A stretch of 8,970 nucleotides of DNA from Thiotrichaceae bacterium (GTDB lineage Bacteria > Pseudomonadota > Gammaproteobacteria > SZUA-229): positions 66,214 through 75,183 of the forward strand of contig NVWZ01000011.1 in the NCBI GenBank assembly GCA_002746365.1. The letters run 5' to 3'. The notes under the pieces are model-generated. The model was given only the letters and a program-made list of their open reading frames with translations. It made no database searches and was not told the DNA's origin. This document shows positions 1 to 6,947 of the stretch, in pieces (the stretch's first letter is position 1; the number at the start of each line of letters is the position of its first letter). The position numbers and the translations under genes are program-made.

Positions 1-866
1 GCTGTGTCCTGTTTTGCTAAAACATATTTAGAGTTAAAAACATTTAAACCTTTGTTCTCCATCGCGCCCATATTGAAATCATCTACCGCTACGATGTTAT
101 AAACATCCAGATCATACTCACGCCCAAACGTGTCTTCATCCCACTGCATCGATTTTTTAAGCGATGTCATTGCAAAGTCGCACTTGTCGATATTATGCTG
201 TTCAACGTAAATGCGACATTGCACATTGCTACCGTTCATGGTCTGGTAATAATCTTCTATATAAGCTAAATCACCCGCAACCAGGGCAAATAAATAACAC
301 GGCTTTTTATGAGGATCCTGCCACTTCGCCCAATGTGTCCCATCATTATTTTCACCTGCATCAACCGGATTTCCATTCGATAGCAGCACAGGGTATTTTT
401 TCTTATCAGCAATAATGGTTGTAGTAAACAAGGCCATAACATCAGGACGATCAAGAAAATAAGTGATTTTTCGAAACCCTTCTGCTTCACATTGTGTGCA
501 ATAGTTACCACTTGATTTATACAGACCTTCGAGTGAAAAGTTTTCCTGTGGTTTAATGAATGTTTCTATCTCAAGTTTAAACGTATGCGGCACACCAGAT
601 AAGGTTAGCGCGGTACTAGACACCTTAAAATCATCACTATCAAGTGTCTTGCCATCAATTTTCAGATAACCTAATTCGAGATTTTCTCCGCTTAAAACCA
701 GTGAACATGTATCGTCTGATGTCTGCTGAATACACTGCAATTCTGAAAGAACACGAGTCTTTTCTTCCCCGAGTTCAAAGGTAAGATTAACCTGACCGAT
801 TAAATAATCAGGGGCTACATAGTCTTTCAGAAAAATAGTTTTTGCTTGCTGATCGAGGTCTTTCAT
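1..866 (-). CDS. pepN: Aminopeptidase N (PepN), N-terminal third, cut by window edge
   Basis: PepN is a cytosolic zinc M1-family aminopeptidase that removes N-terminal residues from peptides. My translation gives 288 complete codons from the ATG at 866 to the window edge; the E. coli enzyme is about 870 residues. Visible are the conserved substrate-binding stretch CTQCEAEGF (residues 123-131), LDRPD (138-142), and the exopeptidase motif GAMEN at 267-271, followed by KGLNVFNSKYVLA. These match E. coli PepN nearly residue for residue, including the GAMEN position (261-265 there). The HExxH zinc site lies beyond the edge, so catalytic integrity cannot be judged. An in-frame TAA lies directly before the ATG, so translation cannot start further upstream. 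No good Shine-Dalgarno sequence precedes it. The gene is divergent from the DUF3313 pair. Confidence 0.97.
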   Translation of the reverse strand, partial: MKDLDQQAKTIFLKDYVAPDYLIGQVNLTFELGEEKTRVLSELQCIQQTSDDTCSLVLSGENLELGYLKIDGKTLDSDDFKVSSTALTLSGVPHTFKLEIETFIKPQENFSLEGLYKSSGNYCTQCEAEGFRKITYFLDRPDVMALFTTTIIADKKKYPVLLSNGNPVDAGENNDGTHWAKWQDPHKKPCYLFALVAGDLAYIEDYYQTMNGSNVQCRIYVEQHNIDKCDFAMTSLKKSMQWDEDTFGREYDLDVYNIVAVDDFNMGAMENKGLNVFNSKYVLAKQDT

Positions 867-1118
867 TTAAGTTATTTTATGTGATATATAGAATGAAAAG
901 GTTAACATAAAAACACTCTCACCACTCTTGATCCCTGGTCGAATGTATAAAATATTGTTTTTATTGCAAGGCGAAAATTGCCAATTTCCTCTATCTTAAA
1001 CAAGGTTATCAGTGTATTTAAAATATCCATATCACCGCCTCAACTGCTGTCAAAAAAAGGTTATACTGCTTACTAGTTCATAGACAAACCACTGACAAAG
1101 CACCGGAGGATACGAGGC
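867..1118. other. Divergent intergenic region between pepN and the DUF3313 pair
   Basis: This 252-base AT-rich spacer must hold the promoters of pepN (leftward) and the lipoprotein gene (rightward). A rightward -10-like hexamer is listed separately. No convincing pepN promoter could be picked. At 975-987 there is a perfect odd palindrome, AAATTG-C-CAATTT, a possible regulator site but short enough to be chance. No small gene or RNA is apparent. Confidence 0.6.
1062..1067 (+). promoter_or_regulatory. Possible -10 element (TATACT) for the DUF3313 lipoprotein gene
   Basis: TATACT matches the sigma-70 -10 consensus at 5 of 6 positions and lies about 50 bases before the ATG at 1119. The hexamers 16-17 bases upstream (around 1039-1045, CTCAACT) resemble TTGACA poorly, so this is a weak call resting on the -10 alone. 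Confidence 0.3.
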
Positions 1119-1814
1119 ATGAAAAAATCTCACCCCACTTTTCAACTAATATCAGGATTTGTTTTTGCTGCTGCTCTAACAGGTTGCCAGACGACAGCTC
1201 CAACCATTCAATCCAGTTCAGACGCCGAGCAATCATTCGATGGCCTACATAAAGTCGACAATAGCAAAGCGGATGAGGTATGGGCCAGACCTGATTTCGA
1301 CTTATCCGGTTATACAAAGATTATGCTTGCAGATACGGGAGTCGAGTACCGACAGGTAAAAAATAGAGGCCGAACCAGACTTGAACGTTCCAAAACTGGG
1401 CCCTTTATCATTGATGACGACAACAGGGCTAAATTCGAAACTCTGATCAACACTGCATTCAAAGAAGAAATGCAAGAGATAGAAAAATTCAGCATTGTTG
1501 ATAAAAAAGGCCCAGATGTTCTGTTGATTAGCAGTAGTCTACTCGATGTTATTTCATACGTACCGCCTGACGCAGTAGGCAGTCGATCACACATCTTTCT
1601 CAGCAATGTAGGTGATGCCACATTGGTACTGGAATTACGTGATTCCGAAACAAGTACGATACTGGCTCGCTCTGTAGATCGGCGCTCTGCAGAAACGATC
1701 GGCCACCAATTTAAGGTTTCGAATTCAGTAACCAATGCAACAGAAGTAAAACGTCTGATAAGATTTTGGGCAAGACGATTACACGAGAACCTTGACAGCT
1801 TCATCGAGAAATAG
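1119..1814 (+). CDS. DUF3313-type outer-membrane lipoprotein
   Basis: A 231-residue exported lipoprotein. A short basic N-terminus and hydrophobic stretch lead to a lipobox, LTGC, with Cys23 as the lipidated residue. The next residue is Gln, not Asp, which favours sorting to the outer membrane. The mature part carries the pattern I associate with DUF3313 proteins: FDGLHKV (about residues 40-46), then RPDFDLSGYTKIML (about 57-70), a central DVLLIS...YVPP segment and a GDATLVLELRDSET strand region. The family has no established function. An SD (GGAGGA, 1105-1110) sits 8 bases before the ATG, so the start is secure. The next gene, 62 bases downstream on the same strand, is a related protein, so the two look like a tandem duplication and are probably co-transcribed. 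The family name is from recall; the lipoprotein call is from sequence. Confidence 0.8.
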   Translation: MKKSHPTFQLISGFVFAAALTGCQTTAPTIQSSSDAEQSFDGLHKVDNSKADEVWARPDFDLSGYTKIMLADTGVEYRQVKNRGRTRLERSKTGPFIIDDDNRAKFETLINTAFKEEMQEIEKFSIVDKKGPDVLLISSSLLDVISYVPPDAVGSRSHIFLSNVGDATLVLELRDSETSTILARSVDRRSAETIGHQFKVSNSVTNATEVKRLIRFWARRLHENLDSFIEK

Positions 1815-1842
1815 TTTAAGATAAAAATCAGACTCTAAACCA

Positions 1843-1856
1843 TTATCAAATGATAA
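1843..1856. repeat. Perfect small palindrome before the second DUF3313 gene
   Basis: TTATCA-AA-TGATAA is a 6-2-6 inverted repeat just upstream of the SD of the second DUF3313 gene. It is AT-rich and weak as an RNA hairpin. The half-sites are in the opposite order to a Fur box, so no regulator is assigned. Confidence 0.3.
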
Positions 1857-1860
1857 AAAT

Positions 1861-1867
1861 AAAGGAG
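1861..1867 (+). promoter_or_regulatory. Shine-Dalgarno sequence fixing the start at 1877
   Basis: AAAGGAG lies 9 bases before the ATG at 1877. The earlier in-frame ATG at 1850 has no SD and sits inside the palindrome at 1843-1856. The start at 1877 also puts a clean signal peptide at the N-terminus. Confidence 0.8.
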
Positions 1868-1876
1868 CTATTCAGT

Positions 1877-2491
1877 ATGAATATTTTTACTGTAAAACGC
1901 ATTCTAATACCAGCCTTAATGATACTATTTTTTTCAGGATCTCTGTTAGCAAAGGATAAAATTCCAGCAAAATACATTAAACCGGATATCGATCTGGCCG
2001 CCTATAAAAAAGTTCAGATCAGACCTTTGAATCTAGACGACATGCTGGTATTGAAACCTGCCTGGGAACAGGATAACACTGAACAATGGCAGCTAAAAAT
2101 CAAAGAAATATCGACTATTCAGAAATTATTTATGGATGCGATGCAAAAAGAACTTAGTGCCTCAGGTAGCTACAAACTGGTTACGACATCGGCCGCAGAC
2201 GTATTACTTATCGAAGTCGAGATTCTAACCATCACCCCTTATGTTAAGCCAGGCACAAAAAATGAAGACGGGGGTCAGACGATTGAAACACTCGGTTCGG
2301 GCGACCTGGTTTTTTCTGCAGAATTTCGCGACTCAAAAACTCGCGAGCTACTTATCCTTGTTGAAGGCGAAAGGACTATCGGCGATAAATACAAAAAATT
2401 AAGCCGCGAAAATCATATGAAAAATGTAGCTGGCTTATTTGAAAAATGGGGCAGAAAAATTCGTGAAACTTTAGATAATGATAGGAATTAG
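1877..2491 (+). CDS. DUF3313-like periplasmic protein, paralogue of the preceding lipoprotein
   Basis: With the start at 1877 the protein is 204 residues. It opens with an ordinary signal peptide (MNIFTVKRILIPALMILFF, then SGSLLA) with likely cleavage before KDK. There is no lipobox cysteine, so it should be soluble in the periplasm. It resembles its upstream neighbour along its whole length: PDIDLAAYKKV against PDFDLSGYTKI, DVLLIEVEILTITPYVKPG against DVLLISSSLLDVISYVPPD, AEFRDSKTRELL against LELRDSETSTIL, and a C-terminal KWGRKIRETLD against FWARRLHENLD. This supports an old tandem duplication in which only the first copy keeps the lipid anchor. Function is unknown. A longer start at 1850 would add nine residues and push the signal peptide inward, which is less likely. 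Confidence 0.75.
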   Translation: MNIFTVKRILIPALMILFFSGSLLAKDKIPAKYIKPDIDLAAYKKVQIRPLNLDDMLVLKPAWEQDNTEQWQLKIKEISTIQKLFMDAMQKELSASGSYKLVTTSAADVLLIEVEILTITPYVKPGTKNEDGGQTIETLGSGDLVFSAEFRDSKTRELLILVEGERTIGDKYKKLSRENHMKNVAGLFEKWGRKIRETLDNDRN

Positions 2492-2590
2492 TTTTTTATT
2501 ATCAAACAGTACAGCGACTTATAGCTCTATCTGAACCATCCATTAGACTATCCTCTAAAACGACTAATTCTGCTTAAAATCTGCAGATAA

Positions 2591-2630
2591 CTGGAAGCGG
2601 TTTTGCAGTTTATAGATCGGCCGCTTTCAG
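2591..2630. repeat. Inverted repeat over the stop of the TPR gene
   Basis: CTGGAAGCGG (2591-2600) and CCGCTTTCAG (2621-2630) can pair over 10 positions, with one G-U in plus-strand RNA (an A-C mismatch in minus-strand RNA), around a 20-base loop. It covers the stop codon of the leftward TPR gene in the convergent gap. No T-run follows on either strand, so it is not a typical intrinsic terminator, though it could act as an mRNA 3'-end structure. No clearer terminator is seen between 2492 and 2609. Confidence 0.35.
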
Positions 2631-3944
2631 CAAATCATTTCGACGAATTTCTTCTTTGACATACGCTATCCATTGCCCAGCTGTTTTTTCACTACGCTTA
2701 TCTTTCTGTGCTAATTCAAAATACACACTCGCTTGCTTCAGCTTTTTCTGATTGAATAATGCCATGCCCAGCATCAATTCTGCCGTATCATTGCGTTTCA
2801 GGCCTCCTTTATTTAGACCTTGCTTGATCGCTTTTGCTGCTTCGTCAAACTCATCAAGGTTCATATACGCCTGCGCGATGCGTATATATAACTCGCCCGA
2901 TTCAGACAATGAGGCGGCCTCACGCATTGGTGGTATGGACTTCGCATCCTCACGCGCCTGATACCAGGCCTGTGACAATAAGCGATAGTTTCTTTCTGTC
3001 AGCTTTACCCGTTTACTCTTTTCGATACCTTCCTGCAATACTTTTGCCGCTTTATATGGCGTACCGTGTAACAGATATAAATTGGCAAGATTAATAATTT
3101 GACCTGAAGTCTGCTTGTAACCTCTCTCGTAGAGAGACTCCATCATAGTAAGCTGTTTGTGTGTGTCACCTAGTTCACTATAAACACCGGCCAGCGACTG
3201 TAGGTAACGATCTTTAGGATACAGTTCAAGCAGATTTTCAAGTACTATACGCATATTCTTGAAATCATTTTTCTCATGATAGATTACGCGCAATAAAAGC
3301 AACCAGTTTTCTTTTGGCGTTCTGCCCTGTTCGCGATACAGAGCAACCGCTTTTTTAATCTGCGGCAGTGCTTTGTTATAATTTTTTAGCTGGTAGTACG
3401 CCTGCCCATGTAACATATAAACATCAGCAGAAGGTGATTCAAGAATAGCAATCAGTTTTTGTATTGTTGCTAATGCCTTCTTATAATCTTCTTCGATGAA
3501 GTACAATTGGCTAACCGTTTTCAGAGTACTCTGGGTGAGCGCTGCAGGTAATTCACTTTTCTCAAGCACTTTATTATAAGCATTTATGGCTTGCTTATTA
3601 TCTGCCTGCAGGTAATAAACATAAGCCGTCACATTCCAGGACTGAGCAGCCTCATAACTTGATAAGCGTTTTTTCCTACTGCGGATACTTGCTAATTCTG
3701 TCAGTGCTTCTGAATATTTTTTTTCTTCGATAAATTTCTGAGCTTTCTGTAATTTTTTATATACCGGCTGGCTCATAGCAGCAGCTTTTTTCGATTTATA
3801 TTTTGCTTTTTTATCAGCGATACGTTTTTCCTTGCTGCTCATTTCTGCAGCTTGTACTGGTTCAATAGCCAGCAAGGAACATGCAAACATCACGACAATG
3901 GCTGTTCTGAATGCAACCGATTTAAAAAAGAAATACATGCTCAT
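2610..3944 (-). CDS. Exported TPR-repeat protein of the TonB2 operon
   Basis: From the ATG at 3944 this is 444 residues. A signal peptide ends around VQA (residues 30-32). A very lysine-rich segment follows (about 36-55), then a long array of tetratricopeptide-type helical pairs to the C-terminus. Recognisable units include FIEEKKYSEALTELASI, AYYQLKNYNKALPQIKKAV, AYMNLDEFDEAAKAIKQGL and ALFNQKKLKQASVYFELA. TPR arrays bind proteins, and here the array should lie in the periplasm. It is the last gene of the operon, 7 bases after the tonB2 stop. TPR genes are regular companions of TtpC-type TonB2 clusters, so it probably assists assembly or function of that complex, though its partner is not known to me. 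The in-frame ATG at 4022 would overlap tonB2 by about 70 bases and bury the signal peptide, so it was not used. Confidence 0.88.
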   Translation of the reverse strand: MSMYFFFKSVAFRTAIVVMFACSLLAIEPVQAAEMSSKEKRIADKKAKYKSKKAAAMSQPVYKKLQKAQKFIEEKKYSEALTELASIRSRKKRLSSYEAAQSWNVTAYVYYLQADNKQAINAYNKVLEKSELPAALTQSTLKTVSQLYFIEEDYKKALATIQKLIAILESPSADVYMLHGQAYYQLKNYNKALPQIKKAVALYREQGRTPKENWLLLLRVIYHEKNDFKNMRIVLENLLELYPKDRYLQSLAGVYSELGDTHKQLTMMESLYERGYKQTSGQIINLANLYLLHGTPYKAAKVLQEGIEKSKRVKLTERNYRLLSQAWYQAREDAKSIPPMREAASLSESGELYIRIAQAYMNLDEFDEAAKAIKQGLNKGGLKRNDTAELMLGMALFNQKKLKQASVYFELAQKDKRSEKTAGQWIAYVKEEIRRNDLLKAADL

Positions 3945-3951
3945 ACGATAA

Positions 3952-4611
3952 TTACTTCTCCAGCTTGAAAGTAATGATGTTACGTACCCCGGATACTTCA
4001 ACCGCTTTACCACCATCAACACGAGGTTTGTATTTAAACTTGAGCGCTGCTCTTATTGCTGCGCGGTGGAAAATAGTACTTTCAGGTTCAGAATCAATAA
4101 CCTTCACATCTTTTACTGTTCCCTTCGTCGTTACGGTAAATTCAAGTACGACAAAACCTTCTACGCCTCTTGAAATTGCACGCTGCGGATAGATTGGCGC
4201 AACTTTCACGATAGGCAGGTAGTCACCTTCACCCGCGCCAAAACTAAAACCACCCGCAGATAAATCAATTTCAGGATTCACGTCAACAGGAGCGATACCT
4301 ATAGCTTCAGCTGTTGGTTTAACATCATCAAGTTTGGGTTGCGGTGGTTCGGGTGGTGGTGCTTTAGGAGCGGGAGGTTTCTCCGGCTTGGATGATTTAC
4401 GCTGAACCGATTCGTCTTTCTTGATTCTAACAAAATCCACCAGCCGTCCAAGTGCATCTTCATCCAGTGAACGATCTGCGGTAGTAATCAAAAATTGCAT
4501 GGTCCATAACAATGACAATGTGACGATAGCCGCACATACTACTCCTGTTACAGCACGAGAAAGAGCGGTTGAACCAAAAAAACTCCACATTATATTTGTG
4601 ATGGCGCTCAT
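3952..4611 (-). CDS. tonB: TonB2-type energy-transducing protein
   Basis: TonB spans the periplasm from an inner-membrane anchor and passes proton-motive energy to TonB-dependent outer-membrane receptors. The 219-residue protein has one transmembrane helix (about 20-42). A Pro/Lys-rich spacer at about 76-93 (PEKPPAPKAPPPEPPQPK) is shorter than in E. coli TonB. The typical C-terminal domain covers about 133-219: APIYPQRAISRGVEGFVVLEF, then G-V-DVKVIDSEP, then FHRAAIRAALKFKYKP. The predicted helix has no histidine, unlike E. coli TonB with its His20. The start at 4611 is 7 bases after the exbD2 stop. An in-frame ATG at 4674 would overlap exbD2 and add 21 residues before the anchor. The SD for 4611 is weak (AGGA, somewhat far), suggesting translational coupling to exbD2. 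Confidence 0.94.
   Translation of the reverse strand: MSAITNIMWSFFGSTALSRAVTGVVCAAIVTLSLLWTMQFLITTADRSLDEDALGRLVDFVRIKKDESVQRKSSKPEKPPAPKAPPPEPPQPKLDDVKPTAEAIGIAPVDVNPEIDLSAGGFSFGAGEGDYLPIVKVAPIYPQRAISRGVEGFVVLEFTVTTKGTVKDVKVIDSEPESTIFHRAAIRAALKFKYKPRVDGGKAVEVSGVRNIITFKLEK
3955..3961 (-). promoter_or_regulatory. Shine-Dalgarno sequence fixing the TPR gene start
   Basis: On the minus strand GGAGAAG lies 10 bases before the ATG at 3944, inside the last codons of tonB2. It favours the M-S-M start over the in-frame ATG at 4022. A second ATG two codons later (3938) is possible and would change little. Confidence 0.7.
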
Positions 4612-4618
4612 AAATGAT

Positions 4619-5023
4619 TTACGGTTCCTGTGCAGCAATGGCGATGTTGTATACACCCGCCGAGCGAGAGGCATCCATAACTTTGATTAATGTTTCGGTA
4701 TAGGATTTTTTATCCGCTTGAATAACGACTGAACCTTGAGGGTTCTCAGCATGCAAGCGTTCGATGTTTGGCCTGACAGAGCGAATATCTATCTGCCGAC
4801 GATCGATCCATATCTCATTTTTTTCATTGATAGCTATCAATATATTTGCTTTCGATTTTTTCACTGCGGTTGCCGCATCCGGTCGATTAACATCGATACC
4901 GGACTCTTTGATAAATGTTGCAGTAACGATAAAAAAGATAAGCATGATAAACACTACATCCAGCATCGGTGTAATATCAATATTAGACTCTTCTTCAGCA
5001 ACGTCTTTATTTAATCTACGCAT
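4619..5023 (-). CDS. exbD: ExbD2, TolR-family motor subunit
   Basis: ExbD is the single-pass inner-membrane subunit of the ExbB-ExbD proton channel that drives TonB. At 134 residues it is of usual family length. The N-terminus holds the hallmark IDITPMLDVVFIMLIFFIVTA. The proton-carrying aspartate is Asp22, in the position of E. coli ExbD Asp25. A periplasmic domain follows (about 45-134) with the family pattern NEIWIDRRQID and VVIQADKKSYTETLIKVMDA, ending in AGVYNIAIAAQ. The start codon lies 17 bases after the exbB2 stop, with only a poor SD, and its stop is 7 bases before tonB2. All motor residues I can check are present. Confidence 0.96.
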   Translation of the reverse strand: MRRLNKDVAEEESNIDITPMLDVVFIMLIFFIVTATFIKESGIDVNRPDAATAVKKSKANILIAINEKNEIWIDRRQIDIRSVRPNIERLHAENPQGSVVIQADKKSYTETLIKVMDASRSAGVYNIAIAAQEP

Positions 5024-5040
5024 AGTCTTATCTCAGTAAA

Positions 5041-5577
5041 TTAATGATCGGTTGTTAAATGATCACTTAACAGTTCTTTTTCCAGAGCGATACGATTACT
5101 TAATACGGTTTGCATCGCCACACCTGATAGTGCTGCGACCATTCCTGCCATTGTCGGCACGGTTGCTTTAGAAACACCAGCTGCCATCGAGCGCGCATTA
5201 CCCGAACCCGATATCGCCATCACTTCAAACACTTCAATCATCCCGGTAACCGTACCTAACAAACCCAATAGAGGACTCAGAGCAATACAGGTTTTTATTA
5301 ACGACATATTACGGTCAAGTTTTTCAGTTACAATTGAAATCAATTTTTCACGGACAGCATGTGCATGCCATGAATTGCGTTCACTGCGTGCTTCCCATTG
5401 CTCTACCGTATCAGTAATAACCTTTGCATAAGCACCATTGATGTAGAGAAGCCGTTCAAAAATCAATGTCCACATGACCAATAATAGAAAAACAATTAGT
5501 ACTAAAACATCACCACCCAGATCCATAAATTCATTTACGGAACGCAATGCCGGAATATAGTAATAAAGTTGTTCCAT
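5041..5577 (-). CDS. exbB: ExbB2, MotA/TolQ/ExbB-family proton channel
   Basis: A 178-residue three-helix ExbB, a compact form typical of TonB2 clusters (E. coli ExbB is about 244). Helix 1 is at about 22-40, ending in FERLLYI. Helix 2 at about 93-117 carries the family signature PLLGLLGTVTGMIEVF. Helix 3 at about 137-160 carries SKATVPTMAGMVAALSGVAM. Where TolQ-type proteins have A-L-x-T-T, this one has A-T-V-P-T, a variation I associate with the ExbB2 branch; both threonines are still available in the pore helix. It pairs with ExbD2 encoded 17 bases downstream and follows ttpC by 8 bases. The SD is weak, which fits coupled translation from ttpC. Confidence 0.95.
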   Translation of the reverse strand: MEQLYYYIPALRSVNEFMDLGGDVLVLIVFLLLVMWTLIFERLLYINGAYAKVITDTVEQWEARSERNSWHAHAVREKLISIVTEKLDRNMSLIKTCIALSPLLGLLGTVTGMIEVFEVMAISGSGNARSMAAGVSKATVPTMAGMVAALSGVAMQTVLSNRIALEKELLSDHLTTDH

Positions 5578-5585
5578 GATTATTC

Positions 5586-6947
5586 TTAAGCTTCTTTCTC
5601 TGAACGTTCAGCAACCATTCCTGTCGCTTGTTCCTCTAGCACATGCGTGATTCGCTTAGATCGAATAACAGTGAGTGTGTGCAAGAAAACAGTTGGAATA
5701 GCAACACATAAGCCCAATACAGTGGTTACCAGAGCTTGAGAGATACCGCCGGCCATCAATTTTGGATCGCCGGTACCGAATAAAGTAATCGCCTGAAACG
5801 TGACGATCATACCGGTTACCGTACCCAGTAGCCCCATCAATGGTGCGACGACTGCAATCACTTTTAAGAGCATAAGCGAACGATTCAGACCCATGGTTTC
5901 TTTCAGTACCGCTTCGCTAAGTTTTAATTCTAACGTCTCTGTGCTTGCATTCGGATTGGCCTCATAAATGGCTAGCACTCGACCCAGAGGGTTATTCGTT
6001 TGTGGACTTCCAGATTGTTTAACCTGTGCATTTACACGTTTGCCTGTTAACCATAAAGTAACCAACCTTTCACCAGCCACTAATACTGCAATCAGACCCA
6101 GAAATAAGATAATGTAACCAACAACACCACCTTGGTGAATCCGTTCCACCAGTCCCGGTGACTGCACTAACAAAGAAAGCAGTTGGCCTCTGGATGGATC
6201 AATAGCAAAACCAACCATACCACTGCTTGCCGCTTCCAGATCTTCTATACCAGACAGGTATCGGCCTTGTGGCTGACGACCAAGTTCGATTAAGTTACCG
6301 GTCTCTGGAACATACTGCAGATACTTGCCATTTGATACTACGTTAAACAAACCTATACGTGTCACTGGGCGATTCACTTCTTCACCCTGTGCGGTAATTA
6401 CTTTTGAGTTAAAGCGAACCACCTTAGCGGACTCAGTCATCTCACGCTGTAATTCAAACCACAGACGCTCAATTTCCTCGATGGAAGCAAGCTGACTGGA
6501 CTTACCCATTTTCTGCGCGAGACCGGTTAAATATTCACTGCGATCTGCGAATTGAATCTGCGTTAGTGAATTATCAAACTGGCCACGTGCATCACCTGCT
6601 GCCTGTTGCAAGACACCAAATAACTCTTTCAGATTTCCAAGGCGCTCACGGAATCTTTTCTCAAGAACAATAAGATTTTTCTCGTTCTCTTCAAATTCTT
6701 TTTCTAATTTTGCACTGCGATTTTCCTGGCGTGTACGCTCTGATTTCATTGCAGCTAGTTTTTTACCCTGCAGCGCTTTATTCGCTTTAAAGCTCTTTAA
6801 ACGTTCAGCGTTTTCGTTTGCATCATTGATGCGACCGTTTTTTACCTGTTCAAGTAGAGCATCAAGACTAACGGATTCGGCTTGAACCTGGAAAATGGTC
6901 GTTAAAGTAATGAGTAGCGCGACGCTCAATATGTGATGAATTCTCAT
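5586..6947 (-). CDS. ttpC: TtpC, large ExbB-like protein with periplasmic coiled coil
   Basis: In Vibrio, TtpC is an inner-membrane protein required for TonB2-dependent iron uptake together with ExbB2 and ExbD2. This protein is 453 residues. A signal peptide (MRIHHILSVALLITL..., cleaved near FQVQA|ES, residue 23) is followed by a charged, Glu/Lys/Arg-rich segment at about 45-125 that should form a coiled coil, then a periplasmic domain to about 270. Three membrane helices follow (about 273-292, 360-384, 403-425). The C-terminal half is a full MotA/TolQ/ExbB domain with PLMGLLGTVTGMIVTF and ISQALVTTVLGLCVAIPTV, keeping the canonical T-T pair. Its start overlaps the DUF3450 stop by 4 bases (ATGA), with a strong SD, GGAGG, at 6955-6959. 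The operon therefore encodes two ExbB-type channels, this long one and the short ExbB2. Confidence 0.93.
   Translation of the reverse strand: MRIHHILSVALLITLTTIFQVQAESVSLDALLEQVKNGRINDANENAERLKSFKANKALQGKKLAAMKSERTRQENRSAKLEKEFEENEKNLIVLEKRFRERLGNLKELFGVLQQAAGDARGQFDNSLTQIQFADRSEYLTGLAQKMGKSSQLASIEEIERLWFELQREMTESAKVVRFNSKVITAQGEEVNRPVTRIGLFNVVSNGKYLQYVPETGNLIELGRQPQGRYLSGIEDLEAASSGMVGFAIDPSRGQLLSLLVQSPGLVERIHQGGVVGYIILFLGLIAVLVAGERLVTLWLTGKRVNAQVKQSGSPQTNNPLGRVLAIYEANPNASTETLELKLSEAVLKETMGLNRSLMLLKVIAVVAPLMGLLGTVTGMIVTFQAITLFGTGDPKLMAGGISQALVTTVLGLCVAIPTVFLHTLTVIRSKRITHVLEEQATGMVAERSEKEA

Noticed and set aside
164..511. Short open frames on both strands inside pepN
   Set aside because: The region translates cleanly as PepN on the minus strand in a different frame, with conserved motifs throughout.
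1310..1804. 164-codon open frame on the minus strand
   Set aside because: It is antisense to the DUF3313 lipoprotein gene, which has an SD, a lipobox and a paralogue. No signal supports the minus frame.
2474..2503. GATAAT...ATTATC with a T-run after the second DUF3313 gene, considered as terminator
   Set aside because: The stem is only six A/T-rich pairs and the T-run lies inside the loop, not after the stem.
3945..4022. Extended N-terminus for the TPR protein (start at 4022)
   Set aside because: It would overlap tonB2 by about 70 bases, lacks an SD and puts 26 residues before a good signal peptide.
4612..4674. Extended N-terminus for TonB2 (start at 4674)
   Set aside because: It overlaps the end of exbD2. 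The added residues mirror the exbD2 coding frame, and the start at 4611 gives a normal anchor position.
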